Shown in pieces: positions 15,701 to 21,320 of a stretch of 22,674 nt of DNA. Source of the stretch: Clostridia bacterium (lineage in GTDB: Bacteria; Bacillota; Clostridia; Christensenellales; UBA1242). The translations under genes and the position numbers were made by a program. The notes beneath the pieces were generated by a model. That model saw only the letters and a program-made list of their open reading frames with translations. It was not told the origin of the DNA and made no database searches. How positions within the stretch are numbered: position 1 is the stretch's first letter; each line of letters begins with the position of its first letter. Location of the stretch: NCBI GenBank assembly GCA_028694075.1, contig JAQUUD010000017.1, positions 1 to 22,674 on the forward strand, read 5' to 3'.

Positions 15701-16158
15701 TCTTCATACTCTGGGTTTATTGTTGAAGGAATAATATATTGACTATTTTCTTCAAAGGTTATTTCAACACCTTGTGTTATACCACTTACGTTAAGTTTCA
15801 AATCTGTTGAATAATTGTTATACGAATATGTTATGGTATAAATCCCTGCATAATTAGGTGTTAAAAAACCATCTGTTACTTCAGTATCGGTAACATCTAC
15901 TCCAAATGGATTTTTCACTGTCACAGTTGCAAGGATTGAAGGATCTCCACCAACAAGACCATCAGCAATTTCATATTCATCGCCTTTTGTGGTTTCTGGT
16001 TCGAAGCCAGGGACAATAATGCCTCCCTCAATTAAAACCTCATATTCTGTTGGGATTGGGTCAGCAAAAACTCTCAATGGTGCAATTAAAGGGCTTGCCA
16101 AGCCAAAACATGTTATAAACGCTAATGCTAGCGAAAATTTCTTAAAAAATTTTTTCAT
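12790..16158 (-). CDS. Secreted Ig-like repeat surface protein with C-terminal membrane anchor
   Basis: This 1122-residue protein has a Sec signal peptide (MKKFFKKF, then a hydrophobic core, with likely cleavage after VFA at about residue 32). The long acidic middle is made of about nine beta-sandwich-like units; each ends in a G-x-Y-x-I-x-Y strand followed by a D-x-x-G-N-type turn, e.g. GIYTITYSYN, GDYVITYTVKNIFGKE, GEYTITYISTDAENN, NTYTIKYVLIDNYGNE and GSYKVTIEIGDTSGK. These resemble bacterial Ig-like or cadherin-like modules. One transmembrane helix (about 1089-1111) is followed by a lysine-rich tail (SKKKLESKYKK); no LPXTG-type sorting motif precedes it. A role in cell-surface adhesion or structure is inference. 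The start has AGGAG 10 nt upstream and a strong promoter; a strong terminator makes it a single-gene unit. Confidence 0.85.
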   Translation of the reverse strand: MKKFFKKFSLALAFITCFGLASPLIAPLRVFADPIPTEYEVLIEGGIIVPGFEPETTKGDEYEIADGLVGGDPSILATVTVKNPFGVDVTDTEVTDGFLTPNYAGIYTITYSYNNYSTDLKLNVSGITQGVEITFEENSQYIIPSTINPEYEDDALSITLPNPIVVDAEGEIMEGAEVETTVTFSGTGTNFELLLDEFTDENEVVYDVLVLDPDSNGTYTITYNYFVGAKVVAYIQKTIKADLSYDNGFDFKYNYGSTSKPETAEIGVAKKLPTVTGYNTTSGIEDDEIEVYYTVEAQITVGDTTTYELDDETGVITFEEGAYYFTPILDGDYVITYTVKNIFGKEATVSSSSFEIEDVADTTSPNPIVIMPYTEDDLDANGVLTDYTDATEAIANYNSLVNILLFPIYATDSANGIVKDNLTLYRTIKDSSNTSVFNEKDDIEENVNGKILVFNSIYELTGIANHEVFKVNINGEDISITESQIYVVSEADSANKLLSGTHTVLYYAYDKAGNGKDYKTFSMRLEQGFLDEEAPIVTFPENLPVAVFLNEEVTFSAPTAADQSTQPDSRLSVYVTYFITKNGSDLAEIRADNDISIISYDEDTQEYSFTITDNTIEKITIKAYSQDNSGNEGFAQQSVIILNAGDSEPTTITSSNIDIEQNENGYVQGNDIVLPTVVYGDDLVNYLNIEVIIVNNGVYYTSYDATIVRSGTALTYSNAKFCANQAGEYTITYISTDAENNKTILMFGLTIATNWDDVVIEFTGLGSQINNGTAEKGETIQLPIPSLVFDTDLLELVGGTYDVIITGPTNRDLLSNYIFIPKEVGNYKIQYKAILKVKATGVQLDPIESAIFDVDVVDTTGPVFVDFTEIESFFAGLNNFQPGVELDIPLPEFSDNDVDLSASYVKVSTTSGITYTIYLNESENLFDYDRFTTDNTYTIKYVLIDNYGNETSKSVTLDVGDCEAPELTVEDDLLNAEYAIGDEIEIDFSKISAIDEIDGDIILYNESTGIYSLKEDASISITVKNTTTGDEYDLTSENDDLRFSYEIETAGSYKVTIEIGDTSGKIATYDNITFTVGAEDNIGMTAEEILGTILIIISVLMLGGVITYFVVSKKKLESKYKK

Positions 16159-16206
16159 CTACTTTTTACTCCTGTTATTTTTAAGCTATTTGCATATAAT
16201 GAAAGT

Positions 16207-16235
16207 ATTTTATACTATTTGGCGTCCGTTGTCAA
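16207..16235 (-). promoter_or_regulatory. Strong sigma-A promoter of the surface-protein gene
   Basis: On the minus strand: perfect TTGACA (16230-16235), 17-nt spacer, TAAAAT (16207-16212). The roughly 40-nt leader carries AGGAG 10 nt before the ATG. This is the best -35 match in the window together with that of degV. Confidence 0.85.
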
Positions 16236-16485
16236 CGAAAATAAAACAAATTATAACATTTTTTTTATTGAACGATACTTTCTAAATTATTTTAAATAAA
16301 TAGCATTAAACTATTCTGACTATTAAGCACTAAAAATGTCGAATAAAACATTAACACTGATTAACAAAGGTTTTATCAATTTTAATTTTAATATATTTTA
16401 ATTGAAGCGGGAACTTTTTATTTCTAAAAATAATTTTTGAAATTTTATATCAAATTAATTAAATATCAAAAAAATTCACAAAATT
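16236..16485. other. AT-rich spacer between surface-protein promoter and the HCB13 region
   Basis: About 250 nt with no open reading frame of note, no strong hairpin and no recognised RNA. It must carry the plus-strand promoter for the Gly/Cys-rich gene, but several equally weak -10-like boxes prevent a choice. Confidence 0.4.
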
Positions 16486-16623
16486 ATGGATTTAACATAT
16501 TATGATATTGAAGCTAATGAAAAAAGCTTAGAAATACAAAAGATAAATTTAATACATATTTTATCGATTTTAAAATTTACAAAAATAGGAGGAAGTTCCA
16601 ATGAATTTTTTTGGTGGCGGTAG
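16486..16623 (+). CDS. Possible 45-residue leader ORF overlapping the HCB13-like start
   Basis: ATG at 16486 opens 45 codons to a TAG at 16621-16623, beginning MDLTYYDIEANEKSLEIQKI and ending in EFFWWR. The first 30 residues look protein-like (alternating acidic and aliphatic helix), but there is no Shine-Dalgarno sequence and no similarity I recognise. It overlaps the ribosome site and first 23 nt of the Gly/Cys-rich gene in another frame, so its translation would affect that gene. It may be chance in AT-rich DNA. Confidence 0.25.
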   Translation: MDLTYYDIEANEKSLEIQKINLIHILSILKFTKIGGSSNEFFWWR

Positions 16624-16858
16624 TGGTTTTGGCGGAGGATATTGTGGCCGAGGCGAAATGGATTGCGGATGCAATTCGTGTTGCGACCCTTGCACATTGA
16701 TTATAATTTTGTTATTACTTAGTTGCTGTGGCGGTGGCTGTGGCGGTGGTTGCGGTGGCGGTTTTGATTGCTGTTCACTTATCTGGATTATAATTTTATT
16801 GTCCATTTGTGGCTGTGGCTGTGGCTGTGGCGGAGACTTTTCTCACGGTTGCAAATAA
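16601..16858 (+). CDS. Gly/Cys-rich small protein, HCB13-like
   Basis: This 85-residue protein begins MNFFGGGSGFGGGYCGRGEM and holds two similar units: CCDPCTLIIILLLLSCC (about 27-43) and DCCSLIWIIILLSICGCG (about 55-72), each a cysteine pair, an aliphatic stretch and a Cys/Gly run. About a fifth of the residues are cysteine and more than a quarter glycine. Clostridial proteins of this make-up are annotated as chorion-class high-cysteine HCB protein 13; their function is not established, and a spore or surface structural role is a guess. The ribosome site AGGAGG lies 8 nt before the ATG and is one of the best in the window. It is transcribed toward HU, with a bidirectional terminator at 17041-17073 between them. 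A small ORF overlaps its start. Confidence 0.75.
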   Translation: MNFFGGGSGFGGGYCGRGEMDCGCNSCCDPCTLIIILLLLSCCGGGCGGGCGGGFDCCSLIWIIILLSICGCGCGCGGDFSHGCK

Positions 16859-16873
16859 GAATTTAAAATATAA

Positions 16874-16885
16874 CTTGAATTCAAG
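16874..16885. repeat. 12-bp palindrome CTTGAATTCAAG
   Basis: Perfect palindrome 15 nt after the Gly/Cys-rich gene. Its half-sites CTTGAA and TTCAAG recur, separated by one base, in the HU leader at 17441-17453. Confidence 0.5.
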
Positions 16886-17040
16886 CAAGGTACATAATTA
16901 GATTTTTACCGCAAGAAAAATTTAATAAGAATGCTTCCCAATTTTGTTGGGCAGACTCAAACACGTTTAAATTAAAACCATTTTTGCTTATAAAGTTAAT
17001 TTTTTAAATAATCATTTTTGTCCGAAAGTAACAAAAAAAT

Positions 17041-17073
17041 AAAATACCTAAACTTAAAAAGTTTGGGTATTTT
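17041..17073. terminator. Bidirectional terminator between HCB13-like gene and hup
   Basis: 17041-17055 (AAAATACCTAAACTT) pairs with 17059-17073 over 15 positions including one T-G pair, loop AAA. T-rich sequence follows on both strands (GATTTTTAGATATTTTTT on plus, ATTTTTTTGT on minus). Confidence 0.8.
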
Positions 17074-17102
17074 GATTTTTAGATATTTTTTAATTAATAT
17101 TT

Positions 17103-17141
17103 AATAAAAAAAAATCCGCTATTTGAGTTTTGCGGATTTTT
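17103..17141 (-). terminator. Rho-independent terminator of hup
   Basis: 17110-17119 (AAAAATCCGC) pairs with 17132-17141 (GCGGATTTTT), 10 bp, loop 12 nt. On the minus strand a run of nine T residues overlaps and follows the stem. It begins 8 nt after the hup stop codon. Confidence 0.85.
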
Positions 17142-17148
17142 ATGAGCT

Positions 17149-17421
17149 TTAATTGAATAAGCCTTTATAAGTTTTGCTAACTTTGAATGTAGGTGCTTTT
17201 GAAGCTGGAATTTTAACTTTTGCTTTTGTTTGTGGGTTAACACCAACTCTTGCCGCTCTCTTTTTAAGTTCAAAATTTCCGAAACCAAGCAAAGCAACTT
17301 TATTACCTTTCTTTAATGATGCTGTAACTGTTCCAACAAACGCATCATATGCAGCGGTTGCTTCTTTAATGGTCAAACCTGCTTTTTCAGCCATACTTTT
17401 AATAAATTGAGTTTTATTCAT
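17149..17421 (-). CDS. hup: HU family nucleoid DNA-binding protein
   Basis: This 90-residue protein has the standard HU length and layout: an N-terminal helical dimer part (MNKTQFIKSMAEKAGLTIKE), then VALLGFGNFELKKRAARVG (about 43-61), which is the conserved GFGxF turn, and the DNA-binding arm RVGVNPQTKAKVKIPASKAP. The family consensus at the arm tip is R-x-G-x-NPQT; here the usual second arginine (GRNP) is valine (GVNP). The proline that intercalates into DNA is present. HU dimers bend DNA and bind four-way junctions, which is of interest given the cloverleaf elements nearby. Start: AGGAG 5 nt before the ATG. It has its own promoter (17471-17498) and terminator. A palindrome in its leader may be regulatory. 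Confidence 0.96.
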   Translation of the reverse strand: MNKTQFIKSMAEKAGLTIKEATAAYDAFVGTVTASLKKGNKVALLGFGNFELKKRAARVGVNPQTKAKVKIPASKAPTFKVSKTYKGLFN

Positions 17422-17440
17422 TTTTACTCCTTTTTTTTCA

Positions 17441-17464
17441 CTTGAACTTCAAGATTTTTCAAGT
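17441..17464 (-). promoter_or_regulatory. Palindrome / hairpin in the hup leader
   Basis: CTTGAA-C-TTCAAG (17441-17453) is a near-perfect 13-bp palindrome between the -10 box and the ribosome site. ACTTGAA (17440-17446) can alternatively pair with TTCAAGT (17458-17464) as a 7-bp RNA stem just upstream of AGGAG. Either an operator or a leader hairpin is possible. Confidence 0.45.
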
Positions 17465-17470
17465 TAATTT

Positions 17471-17498
17471 ATTATAACTTAAACTTCTGTATTTTCAA
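17471..17498 (-). promoter_or_regulatory. Promoter of hup
   Basis: On the minus strand: TTGAAA (17493-17498), 16-nt spacer, perfect TATAAT (17471-17476), followed by a leader of about 45 nt with AGGAG. Confidence 0.75.
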
Positions 17499-17840
17499 AT
17501 GATTTTTAATAATTTCTTCAATATTTTTATAAAAATTCCATAATTTAGCGAAAAATGGGCATATTTGTCGAACATATAAACTATAAATTCGGGAATTTGT
17601 GTGATTTTCCTTTAAAACCAATATTACCAATGAAAATCCGTTTAGTTGCTTTTTAATCTTACTCCATTATCTGTTTTCTTTTGTTTTTATATTGATTACA
17701 TACTAACGAAAAATCAAATTTATAATTTTGGAAAAACTTTAAACTATCACAAATAAAACAAATTATTATTCAACTTTTAATTTTGCAAAATAAGATTATC
17801 AATTTTATTATTATTTGACAAAATGTTTTCGATTTCATTC
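17499..17840. other. Gene-free spacer between degV and the hup promoter
   Basis: About 340 nt of AT-rich DNA without an open reading frame. No clear degV terminator, RNA gene or repeat is seen; only weak stems such as GATTTTC/GAAAATC with a 22-nt loop. Confidence 0.4.
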
Positions 17841-18677
17841 TTATTTTTTCATATATAACACGCCGATTGTTTCCGGTCCACAATGTGAGCATATTGTTGA
17901 ACCCGCTTGCATATCAATAATTTCTTTGAAGCCCAAGGCCTTAACTTCTTTAATCAAGTTTTCACGAATATTGGGCATTGCAGATGAGCCAGTTACAAAA
18001 ACTCGGTTCAACTCAGGTGGATATTCTTTGACTATATCTTGTAAATATTTGCTTAAACAAACCGGAAATTTGCCCACATATTTTTTGGCAGGTTGCATCA
18101 TTCCGTCAACCAATTCAACTCTGATTTTTATGCCGAGCAAGTTTGCCCCAAAAAGAGCAATCGCTGAGCATCTTCCGCCTTTTTTAAGATAATCTAGTTT
18201 ATTTATTAAAAAAGATGCCTGAACCTTTTCGATTTCTTCTTTTATTTCTTTTAAAATTTTTTCAAGTGGCAAACCTTTTTTTATCTTATCCACACAAGAC
18301 ATAACCAACAAGCCTGAACCAGATGACAAACTTTTTGTGTCAACAACATAAACATTATCAATTTCTTTTGAAGCCTGCAATGCATTATTCCCCGAACTTG
18401 AAACACCAAATGATATGGCAAAATGAATGACAGCATCATAATCTTTTCTTAGTCTTTCAAAAACTTCTTTATATTCATAACTGCTTTTTGCTGAAGTTTT
18501 TGGGAGCACTTTATTTTTCTCAACAAAATTATAAATATCTTGCGGAACTATGTTAATTCCTTCAATATATTCTTTATCGCCCATAATAACCGCAATCTGT
18601 GTTAATGTAATATTATGTTCTTCCGCATATTTTTTCGATATATCACAGGTTCCGTCCGCCGTAATCGCAATTCTCAT
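17841..18677 (-). CDS. DegV family fatty-acid-binding protein
   Basis: The 278 residues are typical for DegV. The N-terminus MRIAITADGTCDISKKYAEE has the beta-strand followed by the D-x-x-x-D/S-type turn of the family. LPKTSAKSSYEYKEVFERL (about 58-76) carries the conserved TS pair near the fatty-acid carboxylate, and ISFGVSSSGNNALQA (about 88-102) is the second family motif. YLKKGGRCS near 163-171 is the third. DegV proteins (FakB-type) bind a fatty acid and hand it to the FakA kinase for phosphorylation and phospholipid synthesis; no fakA is in the window. Start: AGGAG 8 nt before the ATG. It has a strong promoter whose -10 lies in a palindrome and is divergent from radC. Confidence 0.93.
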   Translation of the reverse strand: MRIAITADGTCDISKKYAEEHNITLTQIAVIMGDKEYIEGINIVPQDIYNFVEKNKVLPKTSAKSSYEYKEVFERLRKDYDAVIHFAISFGVSSSGNNALQASKEIDNVYVVDTKSLSSGSGLLVMSCVDKIKKGLPLEKILKEIKEEIEKVQASFLINKLDYLKKGGRCSAIALFGANLLGIKIRVELVDGMMQPAKKYVGKFPVCLSKYLQDIVKEYPPELNRVFVTGSSAMPNIRENLIKEVKALGFKEIIDMQAGSTICSHCGPETIGVLYMKK

Positions 18678-18707
18678 CTTTTTTACTCCTAATTAAAAAA
18701 TAATTTA

Positions 18708-18741
18708 TATGATATTATCATAATAAGCGTTAAATTGTCAA
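18708..18741 (-). promoter_or_regulatory. Promoter of degV with overlapping operator-like palindrome
   Basis: On the minus strand: perfect TTGACA (18736-18741), 18-nt spacer, extended -10 TGA-TAATAT (hexamer 18712-18717). The perfect palindrome TATGATA-T-TATCATA (18708-18722, plus strand) covers the -10 box, where a repressor would block polymerase. Confidence 0.7.
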
Positions 18742-18934
18742 ATGCCATTTTAGTTTAGTAACTAATAAATTATATCATATTTAAAGTATATTAATTAAAC
18801 TTTATTAGTAAAATTAATTTATAAACAAAAAATGATGGTATAAAACTGAAAAAATATTTTTTGTTAAAAGGTTTTTGAAAACAGTAAAAAAATGACCATT
18901 TTTTGCGAAAGATATTGCTAAAATAAAAAATAAA

Positions 18935-18964
18935 TTTACATTTAAGTTTGACTTATGTTAAAAT
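18935..18964 (+). promoter_or_regulatory. Probable promoter of radC
   Basis: TTTACA (18935-18940), 18-nt spacer, extended -10 TGT-TAAAAT (hexamer 18959-18964), giving a leader of about 25 nt. The ribosome site before the ATG at 18997 is weak (GAGAG). The rest of the 319-nt degV-radC divergent spacer (18742-18934) shows nothing else clear. Confidence 0.55.
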
Positions 18965-18996
18965 GACTTTACTGCTTTTGTAAACTGAGAGAAAAA

Positions 18997-19713
18997 ATGA
19001 ATTCAAATGAAATATTAAACACACAGAAGAAAAACATTCACGAAAATCATCGCCAGAGAATGCTGGATATGATTTTTAAATCAGGGCTTGAAAATGTAAA
19101 TAATATTGTTGCATTGGAATTTATTTTGACGCTTGTAATTCCAAGAAAAGATATTAATCCGCTTGCACATAAATTAATTGATGAATTTGGCAACTTGTCC
19201 GCCGTCTTAGATGCGGATTATGAACGGTTAAAAGTATTTCCCGGGCTTGGCGAACGAAGTGCAAAATTATTAGTTTTATTCCCACAAATTTTTTATAGAT
19301 ATAAATTCGAAAAGCAAGCGAATAAAAAACATCTGAAAAATTTAGGAGATATATTAGATTTTTATGTTGCACTTTATGAAAATAAAAGCATCGAAGAATT
19401 CTATATAACTTGCTTGGATTTTAAAAATCGAATTTTAACAAACAAAAAATTGTCACAAGGCAATGTAAATTCATTACATATTGACAAAAAGGAACTTACA
19501 TCATTATTAATTAACAGCAAGGCATCAAAAGTTATTGTGTCACATTGCCACCCTGATGGACCGTGTCAGCCGTCTTGTGAAGATATTAATTCCACAAAAA
19601 TCATTATTGAAGTTTTGAACCTACTCGGTATTGACTTTGTTGACCATATAATTGTCGGCACTGACGGTTGTTACAGTTTCAACCGCCTTGAAAAAATAAA
19701 AACAGAACATTAA
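18997..19713 (+). CDS. radC: RadC family JAB-domain protein
   Basis: The 238 residues match the usual RadC (UPF0758) length. The N-terminal part has a helix-hairpin-helix-like VFPGLGERSAKLL (80-92). The C-terminal JAB/MPN domain has the metalloprotease-like signature HCHPDGPCQPSCED (183-196), i.e. His183, His185, Ser193 and Asp196, with Glu133 or Glu134 as the upstream acid. The molecular role of RadC is unresolved; the early repair assignment in E. coli was withdrawn, and links to mobile-element and competence biology have been noted. The signature carries extra cysteines (C184, C190, C194) where many relatives have other residues. It is followed by queH 125 nt downstream on the same strand. 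Confidence 0.92.
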   Translation: MNSNEILNTQKKNIHENHRQRMLDMIFKSGLENVNNIVALEFILTLVIPRKDINPLAHKLIDEFGNLSAVLDADYERLKVFPGLGERSAKLLVLFPQIFYRYKFEKQANKKHLKNLGDILDFYVALYENKSIEEFYITCLDFKNRILTNKKLSQGNVNSLHIDKKELTSLLINSKASKVIVSHCHPDGPCQPSCEDINSTKIIIEVLNLLGIDFVDHIIVGTDGCYSFNRLEKIKTEH

Positions 19714-19838
19714 ATCTGTTATTGAAAAATATTTATAAAGGATTAAATATAAAAATTGATATGTATAAATAAATATATTTATATTAAAGAATATTTTAAA
19801 AATATTGTTTAAATCAAAATTAATAAATTGGGAATAAA

Positions 19839-20399
19839 ATGGAAACAAAACCAACCTTACTTTTGCATTCTTGTTGTGCACCTTGTTCAAGTTCAGTTAT
19901 TGAACGACTTAAAAATGATTATGATATCACTGTTTTTTATTATAATCCAAATATTTATCCTAAAGAAGAATATGCAAAAAGGAAGAATGAGCAAATTCGG
20001 CTTTTGAAACAACTTGAAATAAATTTAATTGAAGGAAAATATGAGCCTGAAAAATATTTTGATTGCATTAAGGGGTTTGAAAATCAAAAAGAAGGCGAAC
20101 CAAGATGTTATGAGTGCTATAAGTTACGTCTTAGTGAAACCTTTAAGAAAGCAAAAGAATTAAATTTTGATTTTTTTACAACAACTCTTTCGGTGAGCCC
20201 TATGAAAAATGCAAGATGGATAAATGAAATCGGAATTGCAATTCAAAATAAAAAATGCAAATTTTTGGTAGAAGATTTTAAGAAAAAAGACGGTTATAAA
20301 AGAAGCATTGAATTGTCAAAAGAATTTGATTTGTATAGGCAAAATTATTGCGGTTGTGAAGCGAGCCTCTTTATTGCGCAACATAAATGTCTTAAATGA
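19839..20399 (+). CDS. queH: Epoxyqueuosine reductase QueH (DUF208)
   Basis: This 186-residue protein has the QueH cysteine pattern: LLLHSCCAPCSS (7-18) with the adjacent Cys12-Cys13, RCYECY (89-94) with Cys90 and Cys93, and YCGCE (170-174) with Cys171 and Cys173. The two N-terminal and two middle cysteines hold the iron-sulfur centre in characterised members, and the CGC pair acts as a redox disulfide. QueH reduces epoxyqueuosine to queuosine in tRNA, the last step of that modification, replacing the cobalamin-dependent QueG. SVSPMKNARWINEIG near 118-132 is also typical. No other queuosine gene is in the window, so the cell may salvage precursors or carry them elsewhere. A weak GGGA lies 5 nt before the ATG. 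It ends in TGA. Confidence 0.92.
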   Translation: METKPTLLLHSCCAPCSSSVIERLKNDYDITVFYYNPNIYPKEEYAKRKNEQIRLLKQLEINLIEGKYEPEKYFDCIKGFENQKEGEPRCYECYKLRLSETFKKAKELNFDFFTTTLSVSPMKNARWINEIGIAIQNKKCKFLVEDFKKKDGYKRSIELSKEFDLYRQNYCGCEASLFIAQHKCLK

Positions 20400-20445
20400 A
20401 CAACTGTTCGTCCACGGCAAAAGCATATTCGAAGATTATTTTTCG

Positions 20446-20485
20446 CTAGGCGAGTTTTCCTTTTAAGCAAAATAAACTCTCCTAG
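20446..20485 (+). terminator. Possible terminator after queH
   Basis: CTAGGCGAGTTT (20446-20457) pairs with AAACTCTCCTAG (20474-20485), 12 positions with one mismatch, loop 16 nt. The following ATAAAATTTTA is only moderately T-rich. Confidence 0.4.
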
Positions 20486-20544
20486 ATAAAATTTTACTAT
20501 TTGCACACTACAAATCAAGTGTTAATAAAAATTATTTTCACGAG

Positions 20545-20565
20545 GAAGTTTTTGGCGAAAACTTC
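20545..20565 (+). other. Hairpin upstream of lepB
   Basis: GAAGTTTT (20545-20552) pairs perfectly with AAAACTTC (20558-20565), loop TGGCG. It lies about 40 nt before the lepB promoter and is not followed by a T run on plus; its role is unclear. Confidence 0.4.
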
Positions 20566-20603
20566 AAAATTTATAATTTAATAAAATGAATTATGATTTT
20601 ATA

Positions 20604-20632
20604 TTGAATTTTAAAGGCAAATGTGTTAAATT
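20604..20632 (+). promoter_or_regulatory. Promoter of lepB, leaderless geometry
   Basis: TTGAAT (20604-20609), 17-nt spacer ending in the extended element TGT, -10 TAAATT (20627-20632), then only ATTAGA before the ATG at 20639. No Shine-Dalgarno sequence precedes the start. Confidence 0.7.
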
Positions 20633-20638
20633 ATTAGA

Positions 20639-21316
20639 ATGAATAAAAAGTTGTTATTTAAGAAAAAATCAGGGGTTAACATATTCATTAAACATTTTGC
20701 AATTGGCATTGGATATGCGGTTATACTTCTATTATGTTTAGTTTATTATTTTTTTGTAACACATAAATGTTATTCAGTTGTGGGCGAATCAATGCTTCCG
20801 ACAATTCAAAGTGACGGTCAAGGTGCTTATGTCGGTTTAGAGAGCGAATACACATATAGTGATATAGTTGTATGTTATAATGATGATCACACACGCTTAA
20901 TTAAAAGACTGATTGCATTTGGTGGCGACAAAGTTGGATATTATTTAAATCCAGAAACAGAATTTTATGAAGTTGCGGTTATTTATAAAGACACCCAAAC
21001 AGTTGAGATTTTGCAAGAAGATTATGTTTCAAATAAAGATGGGAATGCAATTTCATATAATAATTTTATAACAAAAAATTTAGATGAGAAAATATTTGAA
21101 GTTATTGAATATGAAAATCAATTAATTCAATTTTTGGTTATCCCTGATGGTTATGTTTACATACTCGGTGATAATCGAGCAGTGAGCCGAGATTGTTCAA
21201 CTTATGGTGCTTTGTCAGATGATTTTATGATTGGCAAAGTTGAACTGATTGTAACATATGATTATACTCAGGTTTTTACAATAATCGGTTATCTATTAGG
21301 TATAAGGAGTAATTAG
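20639..21316 (+). CDS. lepB: Signal peptidase I
   Basis: The 225 residues form a Gram-positive-type signal peptidase I (S26). After a basic N-terminus there is one membrane helix (about 18-40), then the catalytic serine in VVGESMLPT (Ser51), the catalytic lysine in RLIKRLIAFGGD (Lys89), and the conserved GDNRAVSRDCSTYG box (177-190). The enzyme cleaves signal peptides from Sec-exported proteins on the outer face of the membrane; the surface protein at 12790-16158 is a likely client. A hydrophobic C-terminal stretch (VFTIIGYLLGI) may form a second membrane contact. The promoter lies 6 nt upstream, suggesting a leaderless mRNA. The ychF ribosome site lies inside its 3' end, so the two genes form one unit. 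Confidence 0.92.
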   Translation: MNKKLLFKKKSGVNIFIKHFAIGIGYAVILLLCLVYYFFVTHKCYSVVGESMLPTIQSDGQGAYVGLESEYTYSDIVVCYNDDHTRLIKRLIAFGGDKVGYYLNPETEFYEVAVIYKDTQTVEILQEDYVSNKDGNAISYNNFITKNLDEKIFEVIEYENQLIQFLVIPDGYVYILGDNRAVSRDCSTYGALSDDFMIGKVELIVTYDYTQVFTIIGYLLGIRSN

Positions 21317-21320
21317 AAAA

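Noticed and set aside
16925..16955. Terminator directly after the HCB13-like gene (CCCAA/TTGGG stem)
   Set aside because: The stem is only 5 bp and is followed by CAGACTC, not by a T run; the stem at 17041-17073 is a better terminator.
19714..19838. PreQ1 riboswitch upstream of queH
   Set aside because: The spacer is almost purely A/T; I find no C-rich stem-loop and pseudoknot pattern of a preQ1 aptamer.
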